Positions 8,154 to 17,246 of a stretch of DNA of 64,000 nt are shown here, in pieces (the stretch's first letter is position 1; the number at the start of each line of letters is the position of its first letter). Location of the stretch: the NCBI GenBank assembly GCA_002491905.1, contig DKWV01000024.1, positions 1 to 64,000 on the forward strand. Direction: 5' to 3'. The translations under genes and the position numbers were made by a program. Source of the DNA: Lachnospiraceae bacterium UBA7143 (GTDB taxonomy: Bacteria; Bacillota; Clostridia; Lachnospirales; Lachnospiraceae). The notes below the pieces were generated by a model. That model was not told the origin of the DNA. It was given only the letters and a program-made list of their open reading frames with translations, and ran no database searches.

Positions 8154-8483
8154 ATGGACACTGCACACCGGAGAACGGAGATCATCAGCATTTTATGTGC
8201 CAAAGGGCACATGACAATGAGGGAGCTTGCATGGGAACTTGATGTTTCAAGACGCACGATAATGAATGACATTATCGCACTGTCTTTTGACTATCCGGTT
8301 TACACAAAGCCGGGCGAGGGCGGCGGGGTTTTTATTACGGAAAATTACAAGCCTTATGCCAATACACTCACGCAGACGGAGCTTGAAACACTTTGCAGGC
8401 TGTACGGAAAATCAGAAGGAAAAGAGAAAGAAATACTGTTCCGTATCATTCACAAATATGGTGCGGACAAGCTGAAAATATAG
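8154..8483 (+). CDS. HTH-domain regulator of the mobile element (second copy)
   Basis: 109 residues starting at the ATG at 8154 behind GGGAGG. It has the same architecture as the previous gene: HRRTEIISILCAKGHMTMRE, the recognition helix VSRRTIMNDIIALS, a GEGGGVFITEN wing, and a C-terminal TLTQTELETLCRLYG / KEILFRIIHKYGAD segment. It follows the first copy by 22 bases and is probably co-transcribed. Likely DNA-binding control of element replication or transfer; inferred from position. Confidence 0.7.
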   Translation: MDTAHRRTEIISILCAKGHMTMRELAWELDVSRRTIMNDIIALSFDYPVYTKPGEGGGVFITENYKPYANTLTQTELETLCRLYGKSEGKEKEILFRIIHKYGADKLKI

Positions 8484-8581
8484 GACAGACATATCAAAAA
8501 CTGAATACATAATCCCACACATGATTCTGCAATTCTTCCCAACTGTTTGCAGAAAGTTTTTAAGGGATTTTTGTTAAAGCA

Positions 8582-8665
8582 GAGTGCGTGGATTGCACTC
8601 AAGAATAACTGACACAGCGCAAGGGCAGTCACAGACTTATGGGAAAAGTCTGGGCTGTCCTTTTT
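8582..8665 (+). promoter_or_regulatory. Leader hairpins ahead of the replication initiator (possible attenuator)
   Basis: Two hairpins precede the initiator gene. The first is GAGTGC/GCACTC (8582-8587/8595-8600). The second is a terminator-like structure: outer stem AGGGCAG/CTGTCCT (8622-8628/8655-8661, one G-U pair), inner stem CAGACTT/AAGTCTG (8632-8638/8646-8652), then five T. It ends only about 8 bases before the initiator RBS (8673-8679), so it must be bypassed for expression. That fits copy-number control by attenuation, as in some rolling-circle plasmids. Confidence 0.55.
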
Positions 8666-8685
8666 GTGCGTTTAAGGAGGCATTT

Positions 8686-9444
8686 ATGGCAAAAAGATAT
8701 TACTGGCTGAAACTGAAAGCCGATTGGTTTTCAGACAAGCGCATCAAGAAGTTACGCTCCATAGCGGGCGGCGATACGCATACGATTATCTATCTGAAAA
8801 TGATGCTGCTCTCGTTAAAGGACGAGGGGAAACTTTACTTTGAGGGCGTGGAGGATAACTTCGCTTCGGAGATTGCCCTTGCGCTTGACGAGGACGCAGA
8901 GAATGTGAAGCTGACGCTTACATTTTTACAGCGGCATGGACTGATAGAAATCGGCGATGATGACGAATACCAGCTTACGGAAGTGCCGACAATCATCGGT
9001 TCGGAAACAGCGTCAACCATACGTTCAAGGGAGTGCAGGGAACGGAAAAAACAGCTTGCGCTTGGGCAGGAAGCGTTGCAATGCAACACAAATGAAACAG
9101 GCTGCAACAATCTGAAACAGATTTGCCGCGTAGAGAGAGAGAAAGAGATAGAGAGAGATAAAGAGATAGAGAAAGAGGGAGAGAAAGACACGCCCGCCCC
9201 CGCCGCTTATGGGAGATTTTGTAATGTTTTTCTTTCTGATGCGGAGATTAACGGTCTGAAATCGGAACTGCCCGGCAAATGGGAGTATTACATTGACCGT
9301 TTATCCGTACATATCGCTTCAAGCGGGAAACAGTACAATAACCATGCCGCCACGATTTACAAATGGGCGCAGGAGGATGCAGGAAAGGCATTGCCAAAGA
9401 AAGGGATGCCTGATTATTCATACAGTGAGGAGGACAGCTTATGA
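8686..9444 (+). CDS. Replication initiator / phage replisome organizer-like protein
   Basis: 252 residues from the ATG at 8686, behind TTAAGGAGG. The N-terminus (RYYWLKLKADWFSDKRIKKL, then DTHTIIYLKMMLLSLK and ALALDEDAENVKLTLTFLQR) is the replisome-organizer winged helix found in phage and element initiators. A charged linker of mixed Arg, Glu, Lys and Asp (about residues 149-166) is encoded by a nearly all-purine tract at 9132-9188. A C-terminal domain follows (NVFLSDAEINGLKSELPGKW). The stop overlaps the start of the DnaC-like gene by 4 bases, indicating translational coupling of initiator and helicase loader. Confidence 0.75.
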   Translation: MAKRYYWLKLKADWFSDKRIKKLRSIAGGDTHTIIYLKMMLLSLKDEGKLYFEGVEDNFASEIALALDEDAENVKLTLTFLQRHGLIEIGDDDEYQLTEVPTIIGSETASTIRSRECRERKKQLALGQEALQCNTNETGCNNLKQICRVEREKEIERDKEIEKEGEKDTPAPAAYGRFCNVFLSDAEINGLKSELPGKWEYYIDRLSVHIASSGKQYNNHAATIYKWAQEDAGKALPKKGMPDYSYSEEDSL

Positions 9445-10277
9445 ATGGTAATTTAATGGATACTGTTTTGCACATGGTAAGCATTGATGCAGAGCCGGAA
9501 GATTATATGGGTGGGGACGGTTTATTGTACTGTGGGAAATGCCATAAACCGAAAGAAGCCTATTTTCCACAAGGGAAAGCATTGTTCGGGCGTGACCGCC
9601 ACCCGTCTGAATGTGACTGCCGCAGGGCAGAGCGTGAAAGGCTGGAAAAAAAGGAAGCGGACGAAAAGCACAATGCCGAAGTGGAACGCCTGAAACGGGA
9701 AGGCTTTTCCAATCCGGCGATGCGGAACTGGACTTTTGAAAACGACAACGGGAAATGCCCGCAGATGGAAAAAGCGCACTCTTATGTGGAGCTGTGGGAA
9801 CAGATGAAAGCGGAGAACCACGGGCTGGTTTTGTGGGGGAATGTCGGATCGGGGAAAAGCTATTTTGCAGGCTGTATCGCAAATGCCCTCATGGAGAGGG
9901 AAATACCTGTCTGTATGACAAACTTTGCAACGATACTGAACAATCTTTTCTACGGGGCGGAAAACAGGAATGAGTACATCGTAAGGCTCTGTTCCTATCC
10001 CCTGCTTATCCTTGATGATTTCGGCATGGAGAGGGGTACAGAATACGGACTGGAACAGGTATACAACGTAATTGACAGTAGGTATATCAGCAAAAAGCCA
10101 CTGATTGCAACGACAAATCTCACGCCGGAGCAGCTAAAGAACCCGGAGGACGTTCCCCACGCACGCATTTATGGCAGGCTGCTTGAGATGTGTACGCCTG
10201 TCTGCTTTACGGGAGATGATTTCCGCAAAATAGCGGCACAGCAGAAAATGGAACGACTGAAAAAGCTGATGGAGTGA
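9441..10277 (+). CDS. DnaC/IstB-like AAA+ ATPase, helicase loader
   Basis: 278 residues. An N-terminal zinc-binding-like segment (YCGKCHKPKEA, then ECDCRRAE) is followed by an AAA+ domain. The Walker A motif is GNVGSGKS (about residues 134-141), Walker B is LLILDDFG, and ATTNLTPEQL with an arginine-bearing YGRLLEMC lies in the C-terminal part. DnaC-type proteins load the replicative helicase at an initiator-opened origin. The 4-bp overlap with the upstream initiator supports a joint role in autonomous replication of the excised element. Confidence 0.85.
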   Translation: MNGNLMDTVLHMVSIDAEPEDYMGGDGLLYCGKCHKPKEAYFPQGKALFGRDRHPSECDCRRAERERLEKKEADEKHNAEVERLKREGFSNPAMRNWTFENDNGKCPQMEKAHSYVELWEQMKAENHGLVLWGNVGSGKSYFAGCIANALMEREIPVCMTNFATILNNLFYGAENRNEYIVRLCSYPLLILDDFGMERGTEYGLEQVYNVIDSRYISKKPLIATTNLTPEQLKNPEDVPHARIYGRLLEMCTPVCFTGDDFRKIAAQQKMERLKKLME

Positions 10278-10288
10278 AAGGAGAGCCT

Positions 10289-10480
10289 ATGGAAAAAGAG
10301 AAAAACAGCAATGCCGCTGTCCGCCGCCCCGACTGTGTGACGGAAACCCGCATGGGGAACACCATTCTTGTTGTGTCCGGCTTTTTCAAGGAAGATGCCG
10401 TTTCCACTGCCGCTGACAAGATGATGCGTGTGCTTGAAGCGGAAAGCATGGCAGGGGACAGACCGGAATACACTGCATAA
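10289..10480 (+). CDS. tnpW: TnpW-like small transposon protein
   Basis: 63 residues starting at the ATG at 10289, behind AAAGGAG. The pattern MGNTILVVSGFFKEDAVSTA with a C-terminal helix (DKMMRVLEAESMA) matches the small TnpW proteins encoded next to TnpX-type recombinases. The function of TnpW is not established. It follows the DnaC-like gene closely and precedes the recombinase by 134 bp. Confidence 0.75.
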   Translation: MEKEKNSNAAVRRPDCVTETRMGNTILVVSGFFKEDAVSTAADKMMRVLEAESMAGDRPEYTA

Positions 10481-10540
10481 TGCGATATGCCCTACAATAG
10501 AATTTATCAAATATAATGTTCATAAAGTAGCAAAAAGAAC

Positions 10541-10569
10541 TGTACATACAGTCTGAAATATGTTATGAT
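10541..10569 (+). promoter_or_regulatory. Putative promoter of the serine recombinase
   Basis: TGTACA (10541-10546) and TATGAT (10564-10569) are separated by 17 bp and lie 45 bp before the recombinase start. This is a reasonable SigA-type match in a 134-bp gap that has no other feature. The recombinase may thus be expressed separately from the replication genes. Confidence 0.4.
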
Positions 10570-10614
10570 AGCCATACGGAATAGTGGGTTTGGCTGTCGG
10601 AAACGGAGAGAACT

Positions 10615-12237
10615 ATGGCAAGACAGACAGCGCAGAACCTTATCACTGCCCTTTATCCGAGGTTATCACACGAGGACGAGCTGCAGGGGGAGTCCAACTC
10701 CATAAGCAACCAGAAACGTATCCTTGAAAGCTATGCAAAACAGAACGGTTTTGCCAATATCCGCTGGTATACGGATGACGGATATTCTGGCGCAAACTTC
10801 CAAAGACCGGGCTTTCAAGCCATGCTTGCCGACATTGAGGCGGGCATTGTTGGTACGGTGATCGTAAAGGATATGTCAAGGTTAGGGCGGAATTATTTAC
10901 AGGTGGGAATGTATACGGATATGATATTCCCGCAGAAAGGTGTCCGCTTCATCGCTATCAATGACGGGGTGGACAGCGCACAGGGCGAGAACGACTTTGC
11001 ACCCTTGCGCAACATATTTAACGAATGGATGGTGAGGGACACGAGCAGGAAGATTAAGGCGGTTTTCCGAAGCAAGGGCATGAGCGGCAAGCCTATCACA
11101 AGCCAGCCTGTCTATGGCTATCTGAAAGGTGAGGACGGACGTTTTATCATTGACGAGGAAGCCGCACCCGTTGTAAGGCAGATATACAGCTTATGTCTTG
11201 CAGGGAACGGACCGACTAAGATTGCCCGTATGCTCACAGAGCAGGGCATACCAACGCCGGGAACGCTTGAGTACCAGAGGACGGGCAGCACACGCCGCTA
11301 CTATCCTGATTATCCCTGCAAATGGGCAACCAACACAGTCATACACATTTTGGAACGCAGGGAGTATTTAGGGCATACGGTAAACTTCAAGACGGAAAAA
11401 GTGTCCTACAAGGTAAAATCCAGCGTGGACAATCCCGAAGAAAAACAGATGGTGTTTGAGAACACGCATGAGCCGATACTTGATGCCGAAACATGGGAGC
11501 GTGTGCAGGAACTTAGGAAACAGCGCAAGCGCCCAAACAGGCAGGACGAGGTGGGCTTGTTCTCCGGCATACTGTTCTGTGCCGACTGCGGGAGCGTCAT
11601 GTACCAGCAGCGCTACCAGACAGAGAAACGGAAACAGGACTGTTACATATGTGGCAATTACAAAAGGCGTACAAAGGAGTGTACGGCGCACTTTATCCGT
11701 ACAGACCTCTTAACCGCCGGAGTGACCGAAAACCTGCGTAAGGTAACAAACTATGCGGCAAAGCATGAAGCACGCTTTATGAAGCTCCTGATTGAGCAGA
11801 ACGAGGACGGCGGCAAACGCAGGGATGCGGCAAAACGGAAGGAACTGGATGCGGCTGAAAAAAGGATTGCGGAACTGTCAAACATCTTCAAAAGGCTGTA
11901 TGAGGACAGCGTAAGCGGGCGAATTTCCGACGGGCGTTTCATGGAACTGTCGGCAGATTATGAAGCCGAACAGAAAAAGCTGAAGGAACGTGCGGCGGAA
12001 CTGGAAAAGGAGCTTGCAAAGACAAGGAAGGCAACCGCCAATGCCGAAAAGTTTATGAACGTGATCCGTAAGCACACAGCCTTTGAGGAACTCACTCCCA
12101 CCCTGCTGCGGGAGTTTGTTGAGAAAATCGTTGTCCATGAGGCAACAGCCGCCGACGGGCGGATGCATGGAAATCTAAGGCGGCAGGAAATAGAGATTTA
12201 TTACAGTTTTGTCGGCAAGGTTGACTTGCCTGAATGA
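10615..12237 (+). CDS. tnpX: Large serine recombinase (TnpX-like)
   Basis: 540 residues. The resolvase domain (about 8-155) has the catalytic serine in ALYPRLSHEDE (Ser18) and the conserved VIVKDMSRLGRNYL. The recombinase domain follows (about 165-290, VYGYLKGEDGRF onward). A zinc ribbon has cysteines at 322, 325, 343 and 346, and a long coiled coil lies at about 390-470. It should catalyse excision and integration of the element without host factors. It is the last gene of the element and points at the disrupted hsdS, so it lies next to the attachment site. It is shorter than classical TnpX (about 700 residues) but keeps all domains. Confidence 0.9.
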   Translation: MARQTAQNLITALYPRLSHEDELQGESNSISNQKRILESYAKQNGFANIRWYTDDGYSGANFQRPGFQAMLADIEAGIVGTVIVKDMSRLGRNYLQVGMYTDMIFPQKGVRFIAINDGVDSAQGENDFAPLRNIFNEWMVRDTSRKIKAVFRSKGMSGKPITSQPVYGYLKGEDGRFIIDEEAAPVVRQIYSLCLAGNGPTKIARMLTEQGIPTPGTLEYQRTGSTRRYYPDYPCKWATNTVIHILERREYLGHTVNFKTEKVSYKVKSSVDNPEEKQMVFENTHEPILDAETWERVQELRKQRKRPNRQDEVGLFSGILFCADCGSVMYQQRYQTEKRKQDCYICGNYKRRTKECTAHFIRTDLLTAGVTENLRKVTNYAAKHEARFMKLLIEQNEDGGKRRDAAKRKELDAAEKRIAELSNIFKRLYEDSVSGRISDGRFMELSADYEAEQKKLKERAAELEKELAKTRKATANAEKFMNVIRKHTAFEELTPTLLREFVEKIVVHEATAADGRMHGNLRRQEIEIYYSFVGKVDLPE

Positions 12238-12292
12238 AAGCCTGACCTGTCCGGCGCATGAATATGTTGCTGGACGGGAACGGCAAAATTTT

Positions 12293-12430
12293 TTACACTT
12301 CTAATGCTTCTTTATCACATCTGAGCAAATCCTCAGGAGTTATAAAATTAATTTCCCCTTCAAAATTATCTATATTTTTAGTACTTGGAGTTTTTCCTGT
12401 TATTACCTTGCCAATTTCCTTAATCTTCAT
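12293..12430 (-). pseudogene. hsdS: Truncated type I restriction specificity subunit (5' end only)
   Basis: An open frame of 45 codons starts at 12430, inside the end of hsdM (11-bp overlap), and stops at 12293. Its sequence, KIKEIGKVITGKTPSTKN then GEINFITPEDLL, is the unmistakable start of the first target-recognition domain of HsdS. Intact HsdS proteins have about 400 residues, so roughly nine tenths are missing. The cut coincides with the end of the mobile element (recombinase stop at 12237). Without HsdS, neither methylation nor restriction by this complex would be targeted, unless another hsdS exists elsewhere. Confidence 0.85.
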
Positions 12431-14096
12431 ACTTCAACTCCCCCAGTCTCTTCTCAATTTCACTTTCAAGAGATTTCCCCTCAGCAAATAACTTCCCCAA
12501 CCTATCAGCATATGCTGTCATTCTCTGCTCAAATGCCTCTTGTGACAGTTCCACAAACTCAATCCTCACTTCAAAATACTGCCCTGCTGATAAAGAATAA
12601 TTTTTCCCTGCAATCTGTTCATATGTAACGGAAACACTAAAGTCTTCAATTACTTCCTGATTAATAAATGTATCTTCTATCTTCGCTACTTCATCAGGAC
12701 GTAAAACTGTTTTCTGATTCTTTCCCTCTTTCCTCTTTTCTCCCAGTTTGGACGCATCAATCAACATAATATTTCCATTTTGATTTGACTTATCTATAAA
12801 GAGCACAGATACGTTTGTCCCTGTATTGGCAAAAATATTAGACGGCATAGAAATTACTCCCTTAAGCCAATGTTTATCAACAATCGTCTGGCGTACTGTC
12901 TTTTCAATCCCTGATTGTGCCGTAATAAAACCTGTTGGTACAACAATAGCTGCTTTTCCATCTTCTTTTAAACTCCAGAGAATATGTTGGATAAAGCACA
13001 GATATACTCCCATTGATTCTTTTTTCTTATTTGGGATTTTAGGAACGCCTGCAAAAAATCTTTTAATTCCATCCCTTATCTCTGAATCCTCCCACTTCTG
13101 TTCAATCAAATTTCTGGTAGAAGAAAAATCCATTTTGAATGGAGGATTCGATGTAATATAGTCAAACTGCTTTACTCCGGAGCTTGGATCGTGTGCCACT
13201 TTATAATGTGCCGGTGTTTCCAGCGTATCTCCCTCAATGATATTGTCCAAACTATTTGTAAGCCCATTCAGCAGCATATTGGTTCTAAGAAATCTGGATG
13301 ATTTTCCGGAAATATCCTGTGTATAAACTTGTGCCCTATCTCCGAAACTGCCCTTTCCTAAAGCATTTGCCAGATGAAGCACCAATGAACCCGAACCTGC
13401 GGATGGGTCATACACATCATATATTTTATCTTCTACCGGTGACATCTCTACTAAAATCTTTGCAATAATGGCGGAAATAGCCTGTGGTGTGAAATATTCC
13501 GCATATACACCGCTGGCAACATTGTAATCCTTAATCAGATACTCAAAAATTGCACTGTAAAAATCAAAATTATTTTTAAATGCTTCTCCGAAATCAAATT
13601 TATCCTGACTGATAATTCCAAAAATGTTCTTAGCAAAATTATTTCTCTTTGACGCTTCTACATTCTCTGTCACTCTGGTAAACAGTGGCTTTCTTCCGCC
13701 ATCCGCCGTATCAATACTAAATTCTTCATTTTCCGAATAATTAGAAATCCTCTCCAGTGCATCATCAAAAAGCTTATAAAAATCATTGTTCCCGACTTTA
13801 TTAATCAAACATTCAATGGTATCCTCATACTTAAAGGCTACATCCTGTGGATATGTATCATAAAATCCCGCAAGCATATCATCATCCTGCAAAACTTTTT
13901 CAGTACTCATATCCATATCATTTGCAAAATCTTTCATGTTTGCCATAAATTTATCATTTAGAAACTTATAGAGAAATACAGAAGTAATTACCACTTCTTC
14001 ACTTGCCTGATTTGACAGCCCGTTAGTCTGGCAAAGACCCTTCATTTCATCAATCATCTGTTTCATTTTGTTCTCCAACGTAAAAATATCCGGCAT
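12420..14096 (-). CDS. hsdM: Type I restriction-modification methyltransferase subunit
   Basis: 558 residues. The N-terminal helical HsdM domain (MKQMIDEMKGLCQTNG onward) is followed by an N6-adenine methyltransferase domain with the SAM motif DPSAGSGSLVLHLAN (about residues 222-236) and the catalytic TSNPPF. GVYLCFIQHILWSLKEDGKA and VVPTGFI follow in normal order. The start at 14096 is behind AAGGAG. It is the second gene of the hsdR-hsdM-hsdS operon, 11 bp after hsdR. The gene itself is intact; its specificity partner is truncated. Confidence 0.92.
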   Translation of the reverse strand: MPDIFTLENKMKQMIDEMKGLCQTNGLSNQASEEVVITSVFLYKFLNDKFMANMKDFANDMDMSTEKVLQDDDMLAGFYDTYPQDVAFKYEDTIECLINKVGNNDFYKLFDDALERISNYSENEEFSIDTADGGRKPLFTRVTENVEASKRNNFAKNIFGIISQDKFDFGEAFKNNFDFYSAIFEYLIKDYNVASGVYAEYFTPQAISAIIAKILVEMSPVEDKIYDVYDPSAGSGSLVLHLANALGKGSFGDRAQVYTQDISGKSSRFLRTNMLLNGLTNSLDNIIEGDTLETPAHYKVAHDPSSGVKQFDYITSNPPFKMDFSSTRNLIEQKWEDSEIRDGIKRFFAGVPKIPNKKKESMGVYLCFIQHILWSLKEDGKAAIVVPTGFITAQSGIEKTVRQTIVDKHWLKGVISMPSNIFANTGTNVSVLFIDKSNQNGNIMLIDASKLGEKRKEGKNQKTVLRPDEVAKIEDTFINQEVIEDFSVSVTYEQIAGKNYSLSAGQYFEVRIEFVELSQEAFEQRMTAYADRLGKLFAEGKSLESEIEKRLGELKYED

Positions 14097-14107
14097 AGTA
14101 ATTCTCC

Positions 14108-17100
14108 TTATTTAAACAACTGTATATTCGTGTATAAATCATTCAGTAACTGTACATAAAATCCTTTTATTTTTCCATACAATTTTTCTTTCAAAAGAAT
14201 TTTTGTTGCTTTTGATTTTATGGAATCTGCAAAATTTTTTCTTCCCTGAATCACAACGATTTCTTTATCTAAAGCATTTTTTATTTCGTTATATATGATA
14301 ACTAAAGTACGCTCAATCTCTGATTTATCGGCAGGATATGTTTCTATGGCATCCTGATAGGTTTTCACAAAAGCATAACTGCCTCCGTAAATCTTCGATA
14401 ACCTTTCATTCTCATAATTGATATTTCTCGCCCTCTCAAGAGCCTCTAACAATTCATCCGTGATAGAATCTAAATCATTTAAATCTGAAATAGACAAATC
14501 ATTGAAAATCTTCTGCAATAGCTCATCCAACTTTCTGATTTTGATATCACTTTTATTTTTGTTCTTCTTTATCTCATTTTGTATATCCCTGACAACTTTT
14601 GAGAATCTCTGGAACTTAGGGTTATCCTGTGTCATCTGTCCGAGATCCATAATGATAATTTTCACCTTTATAAATTCATATAAGATCTCCACCACTTCTT
14701 CATTCGAGATCACATCCATCATATCAACAGTGTTCTGAGAAAGATTTATAAAATCAATTCTCTCCTGTGTCGATTTCAAGAGCTTTTTATTTTTATCAAA
14801 ATCAATCTGCGCAGCATAATCCATGGCTCTTGAAAGAATAAACTCTGTCTGACATTCTTTGATTCCATTTAAGAGCCTTCTAATTTTAAGCAGCGTCTCT
14901 TTATTATAAAAAGTAAGCTGTTTTGAAAACCTTTCCAAATTATCCGTAGAAATAATATCTTCTAACTCATCTGCATATTTATGATACTTCCTGTTAATAT
15001 CTTCTTTATCAACAATCAATCCCGAAAGAGAGCCTTCATTTTCTCCATTTTCATTAAGGTCTGCTTCAAGCTCTTTTATGTAGGCTTCTATGGTCTTGTC
15101 ATACTCCTGCTCTATATCCACAAAATCAACGATATAACCATACTTATAAATCTTTCCGTTTGGAGACTTATAAGGTCTGTTTACTCTTGATATGGTCTGC
15201 AAAAGTGACTGTGCATGTGGACCCCGCAAAAGGTACATTTTTTTGAGACGCTTCACATCATATCCCGTTGTAAGCATAAAATTTACAACTAAAATATCAG
15301 GAGCAAGGGTCTCTCTAAAGTCCACTTGATTATTTTTATTGATTTGCTTTTGCTTCGGATCATCTGTGTCTGTGATAACAAGTCCGGTATTTAGCTTTGA
15401 ATTATCTTTAAACCATTGATGTACCTTTTTCGCCTGTGGATTTGTTCGACACACAATCATCCCGCCTATAGATGTATCAGCGTTCTGAAGTCTAAAATTA
15501 ACAAAGTCCTTTTCTATAAAAGCACCCAAAGCATTTACATAAGCATCAGATTCGTAAACATCTTTATCTTCAAGCTGTTTATCTTCTATTTCCAGGTTCT
15601 TTTTAATTTCAGTTTTTGCGACAGTATCAATATTTTCCTTTTTGATTCTAAGCGTATATCCATCAGCAATTGACTTATCATAAAAATATTTATGTATATA
15701 ATCGCCAAACTTCAAATTAGAACGTTCTTTCTTTGAAAGTAAAGGTGTACCAGTGAGCGCAATATAAATTGCATCCATATCACAAATCATAAGATTTTTA
15801 AAAAATTCACCTGTGGAAGAGTAACTTCTATGCGCTTCATCAACAAAAAAGATACGCTGGACCTTGGCATTATAATCATTCTTTGCCTCTGGCATTTTCC
15901 CCTCGAATTTCTGTATATTTACAACACATATTTCACCAATTGCCTTACTACCAACATCTGTTGAAAGAGCCTTATTCAACTGTTTGCTAAAACTTGTCTT
16001 ATTTTCGCAATTAACAGTATTCAAGCCTCTATTAGTAAACTCGATACTGGCTTGCGTGAGCAAATCAAGTCTGTCCACCACAAAGAAAAATCTTGTGCTA
16101 ATATCTTTCTTGGAATAATAATCCCTAATAATACGATTAGAAAAAGCTGCTATTGCTGTCTTTCCGGAACCTTGTGTATGCCAGATAATGCCACCCTTAC
16201 CGCCAGTTTCTAATCTTTCAATAATTTTTCTAGTGGCAAAGAATTGAGGATAGCGCATAATATGCTTCTCCGGAATCTGGCTGCTAATAAACATAATCCC
16301 ATACTGCAAAAAATACAAAAATCTTTCCTTGTCAAATACAGAAGTTACAAAACTGTTGCAAGGTGTTCCTGCCTTTAGGTTCTCTGCAAACTCCGGAGTA
16401 TCTGTTTCGGCTGGATTATAACCGCAGTCTTTCATTACATATTTGATTGTATCCTCATCAATATCTTTGTATGGATACGTTAAATGATACTGTTCATTAT
16501 CCTCTCTGAAAAACGAAAAGCTGGTATTATTTCCATTTGGCGTTGTATAAAATGAGCCCGCCTTTACATCTTCCGCATCGTCATCCTCTTCATATTCCAT
16601 ATTATTAGAAAAAGATACCAACTGAATAAGATTGAAGAATTTCCTATAGTCTGGATTCTGCAACCTCTTATTTATCATTCTATCAAATTCTTTCTGTATA
16701 CCACCCTCATTATTGGGCTTCTTTACCTCCAGAAATGCAAGCGGCATACCATTAATCAAAATATTAATATCAGGTCTGAAAGAACCCTCCTCTGTTCCTT
16801 CCACTACGCTAAACGGCAATTCATCCACGACTGCAAAATCGTTTTTTGTTATGTCCTCAAAATCAATAAGTTTTACCTTATCCTTTGGATCAATAAGCCA
16901 ATTATAAAACTCTTTTCCCAAATCATTATTCTTTAATACATTATGAATATCTGTAACAATAGCCTTAATCTCATCATATGTAAATTTTCTGCTATTAATA
17001 ATTTCAAGCGCGGGCTTAAACCTGTTTACAAAAATCTTTGTACTAAAATCTATATCAATGTCATCTGTTTTCAATGACTGATAATTATAATTCAACCTAA

Positions 17101-17155
17101 GAAATTGAATTGTAGCAGGAACTTTTACCCTTGTATCTTCATTAAATGTCAGCAT
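14108..17155 (-). CDS. hsdR: Type I restriction endonuclease subunit (motor and nuclease)
   Basis: 1015 residues. The nuclease centre is RPDINILINGMPLAFLEVKK (Asp ... Glu-x-Lys). The helicase motor has Walker A HTQGSGKT, a DEAH box in VDEAHRSYSS, ALTGTPL and the late TTGYDVKRLKKMYLLRG. A helical C-terminus ends the protein. The ATG at 17155 follows GGAGGTC. HsdR cuts unmethylated foreign DNA when complexed with HsdM and HsdS. It is full length with all motifs, so the operon was probably functional until hsdS was interrupted. The DNA is AT-rich compared with the genes to the right. Confidence 0.93.
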   Translation of the reverse strand: MLTFNEDTRVKVPATIQFLRLNYNYQSLKTDDIDIDFSTKIFVNRFKPALEIINSRKFTYDEIKAIVTDIHNVLKNNDLGKEFYNWLIDPKDKVKLIDFEDITKNDFAVVDELPFSVVEGTEEGSFRPDINILINGMPLAFLEVKKPNNEGGIQKEFDRMINKRLQNPDYRKFFNLIQLVSFSNNMEYEEDDDAEDVKAGSFYTTPNGNNTSFSFFREDNEQYHLTYPYKDIDEDTIKYVMKDCGYNPAETDTPEFAENLKAGTPCNSFVTSVFDKERFLYFLQYGIMFISSQIPEKHIMRYPQFFATRKIIERLETGGKGGIIWHTQGSGKTAIAAFSNRIIRDYYSKKDISTRFFFVVDRLDLLTQASIEFTNRGLNTVNCENKTSFSKQLNKALSTDVGSKAIGEICVVNIQKFEGKMPEAKNDYNAKVQRIFFVDEAHRSYSSTGEFFKNLMICDMDAIYIALTGTPLLSKKERSNLKFGDYIHKYFYDKSIADGYTLRIKKENIDTVAKTEIKKNLEIEDKQLEDKDVYESDAYVNALGAFIEKDFVNFRLQNADTSIGGMIVCRTNPQAKKVHQWFKDNSKLNTGLVITDTDDPKQKQINKNNQVDFRETLAPDILVVNFMLTTGYDVKRLKKMYLLRGPHAQSLLQTISRVNRPYKSPNGKIYKYGYIVDFVDIEQEYDKTIEAYIKELEADLNENGENEGSLSGLIVDKEDINRKYHKYADELEDIISTDNLERFSKQLTFYNKETLLKIRRLLNGIKECQTEFILSRAMDYAAQIDFDKNKKLLKSTQERIDFINLSQNTVDMMDVISNEEVVEILYEFIKVKIIIMDLGQMTQDNPKFQRFSKVVRDIQNEIKKNKNKSDIKIRKLDELLQKIFNDLSISDLNDLDSITDELLEALERARNINYENERLSKIYGGSYAFVKTYQDAIETYPADKSEIERTLVIIYNEIKNALDKEIVVIQGRKNFADSIKSKATKILLKEKLYGKIKGFYVQLLNDLYTNIQLFK

Positions 17156-17246
17156 TTTTGACCTCCGCTTTTAGTTCTGATTAGTAACCCCTATAATTGA
17201 ATAAATAAGACCCTCTAAATATGCAACCAAACGCCAAATTATCCCA

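Larger units (their letters stand above)
7027..12292. mobile_element. Remnant of a TnpX-type integrative mobilizable element inserted in hsdS
   Basis: The gene set is typical of small clostridial mobilizable elements: mobC, HTH regulators, replication initiator, DnaC-like loader, TnpW and a large serine recombinase at one end. The right border lies between the recombinase stop (12237) and the start of hsdS homology (about 12300). The left border is not defined; coordinates begin at mobC. The rest of hsdS is not found on the left, and no relaxase gene is seen. So either the left end was deleted, or the element extends leftwards past the window and the redox cluster is cargo. Confidence 0.7.

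Noticed and set aside
11..12299. The 9-base string TTTTACACT occurs at 11-19 and again at 12291-12299, next to the element's right end, and could mark the two ends of a larger element.
   Set aside because: Nine AT-rich bases are too short, a similar string occurs near 7402, and serine recombinases need not leave such repeats. Sequence left of the window is needed.
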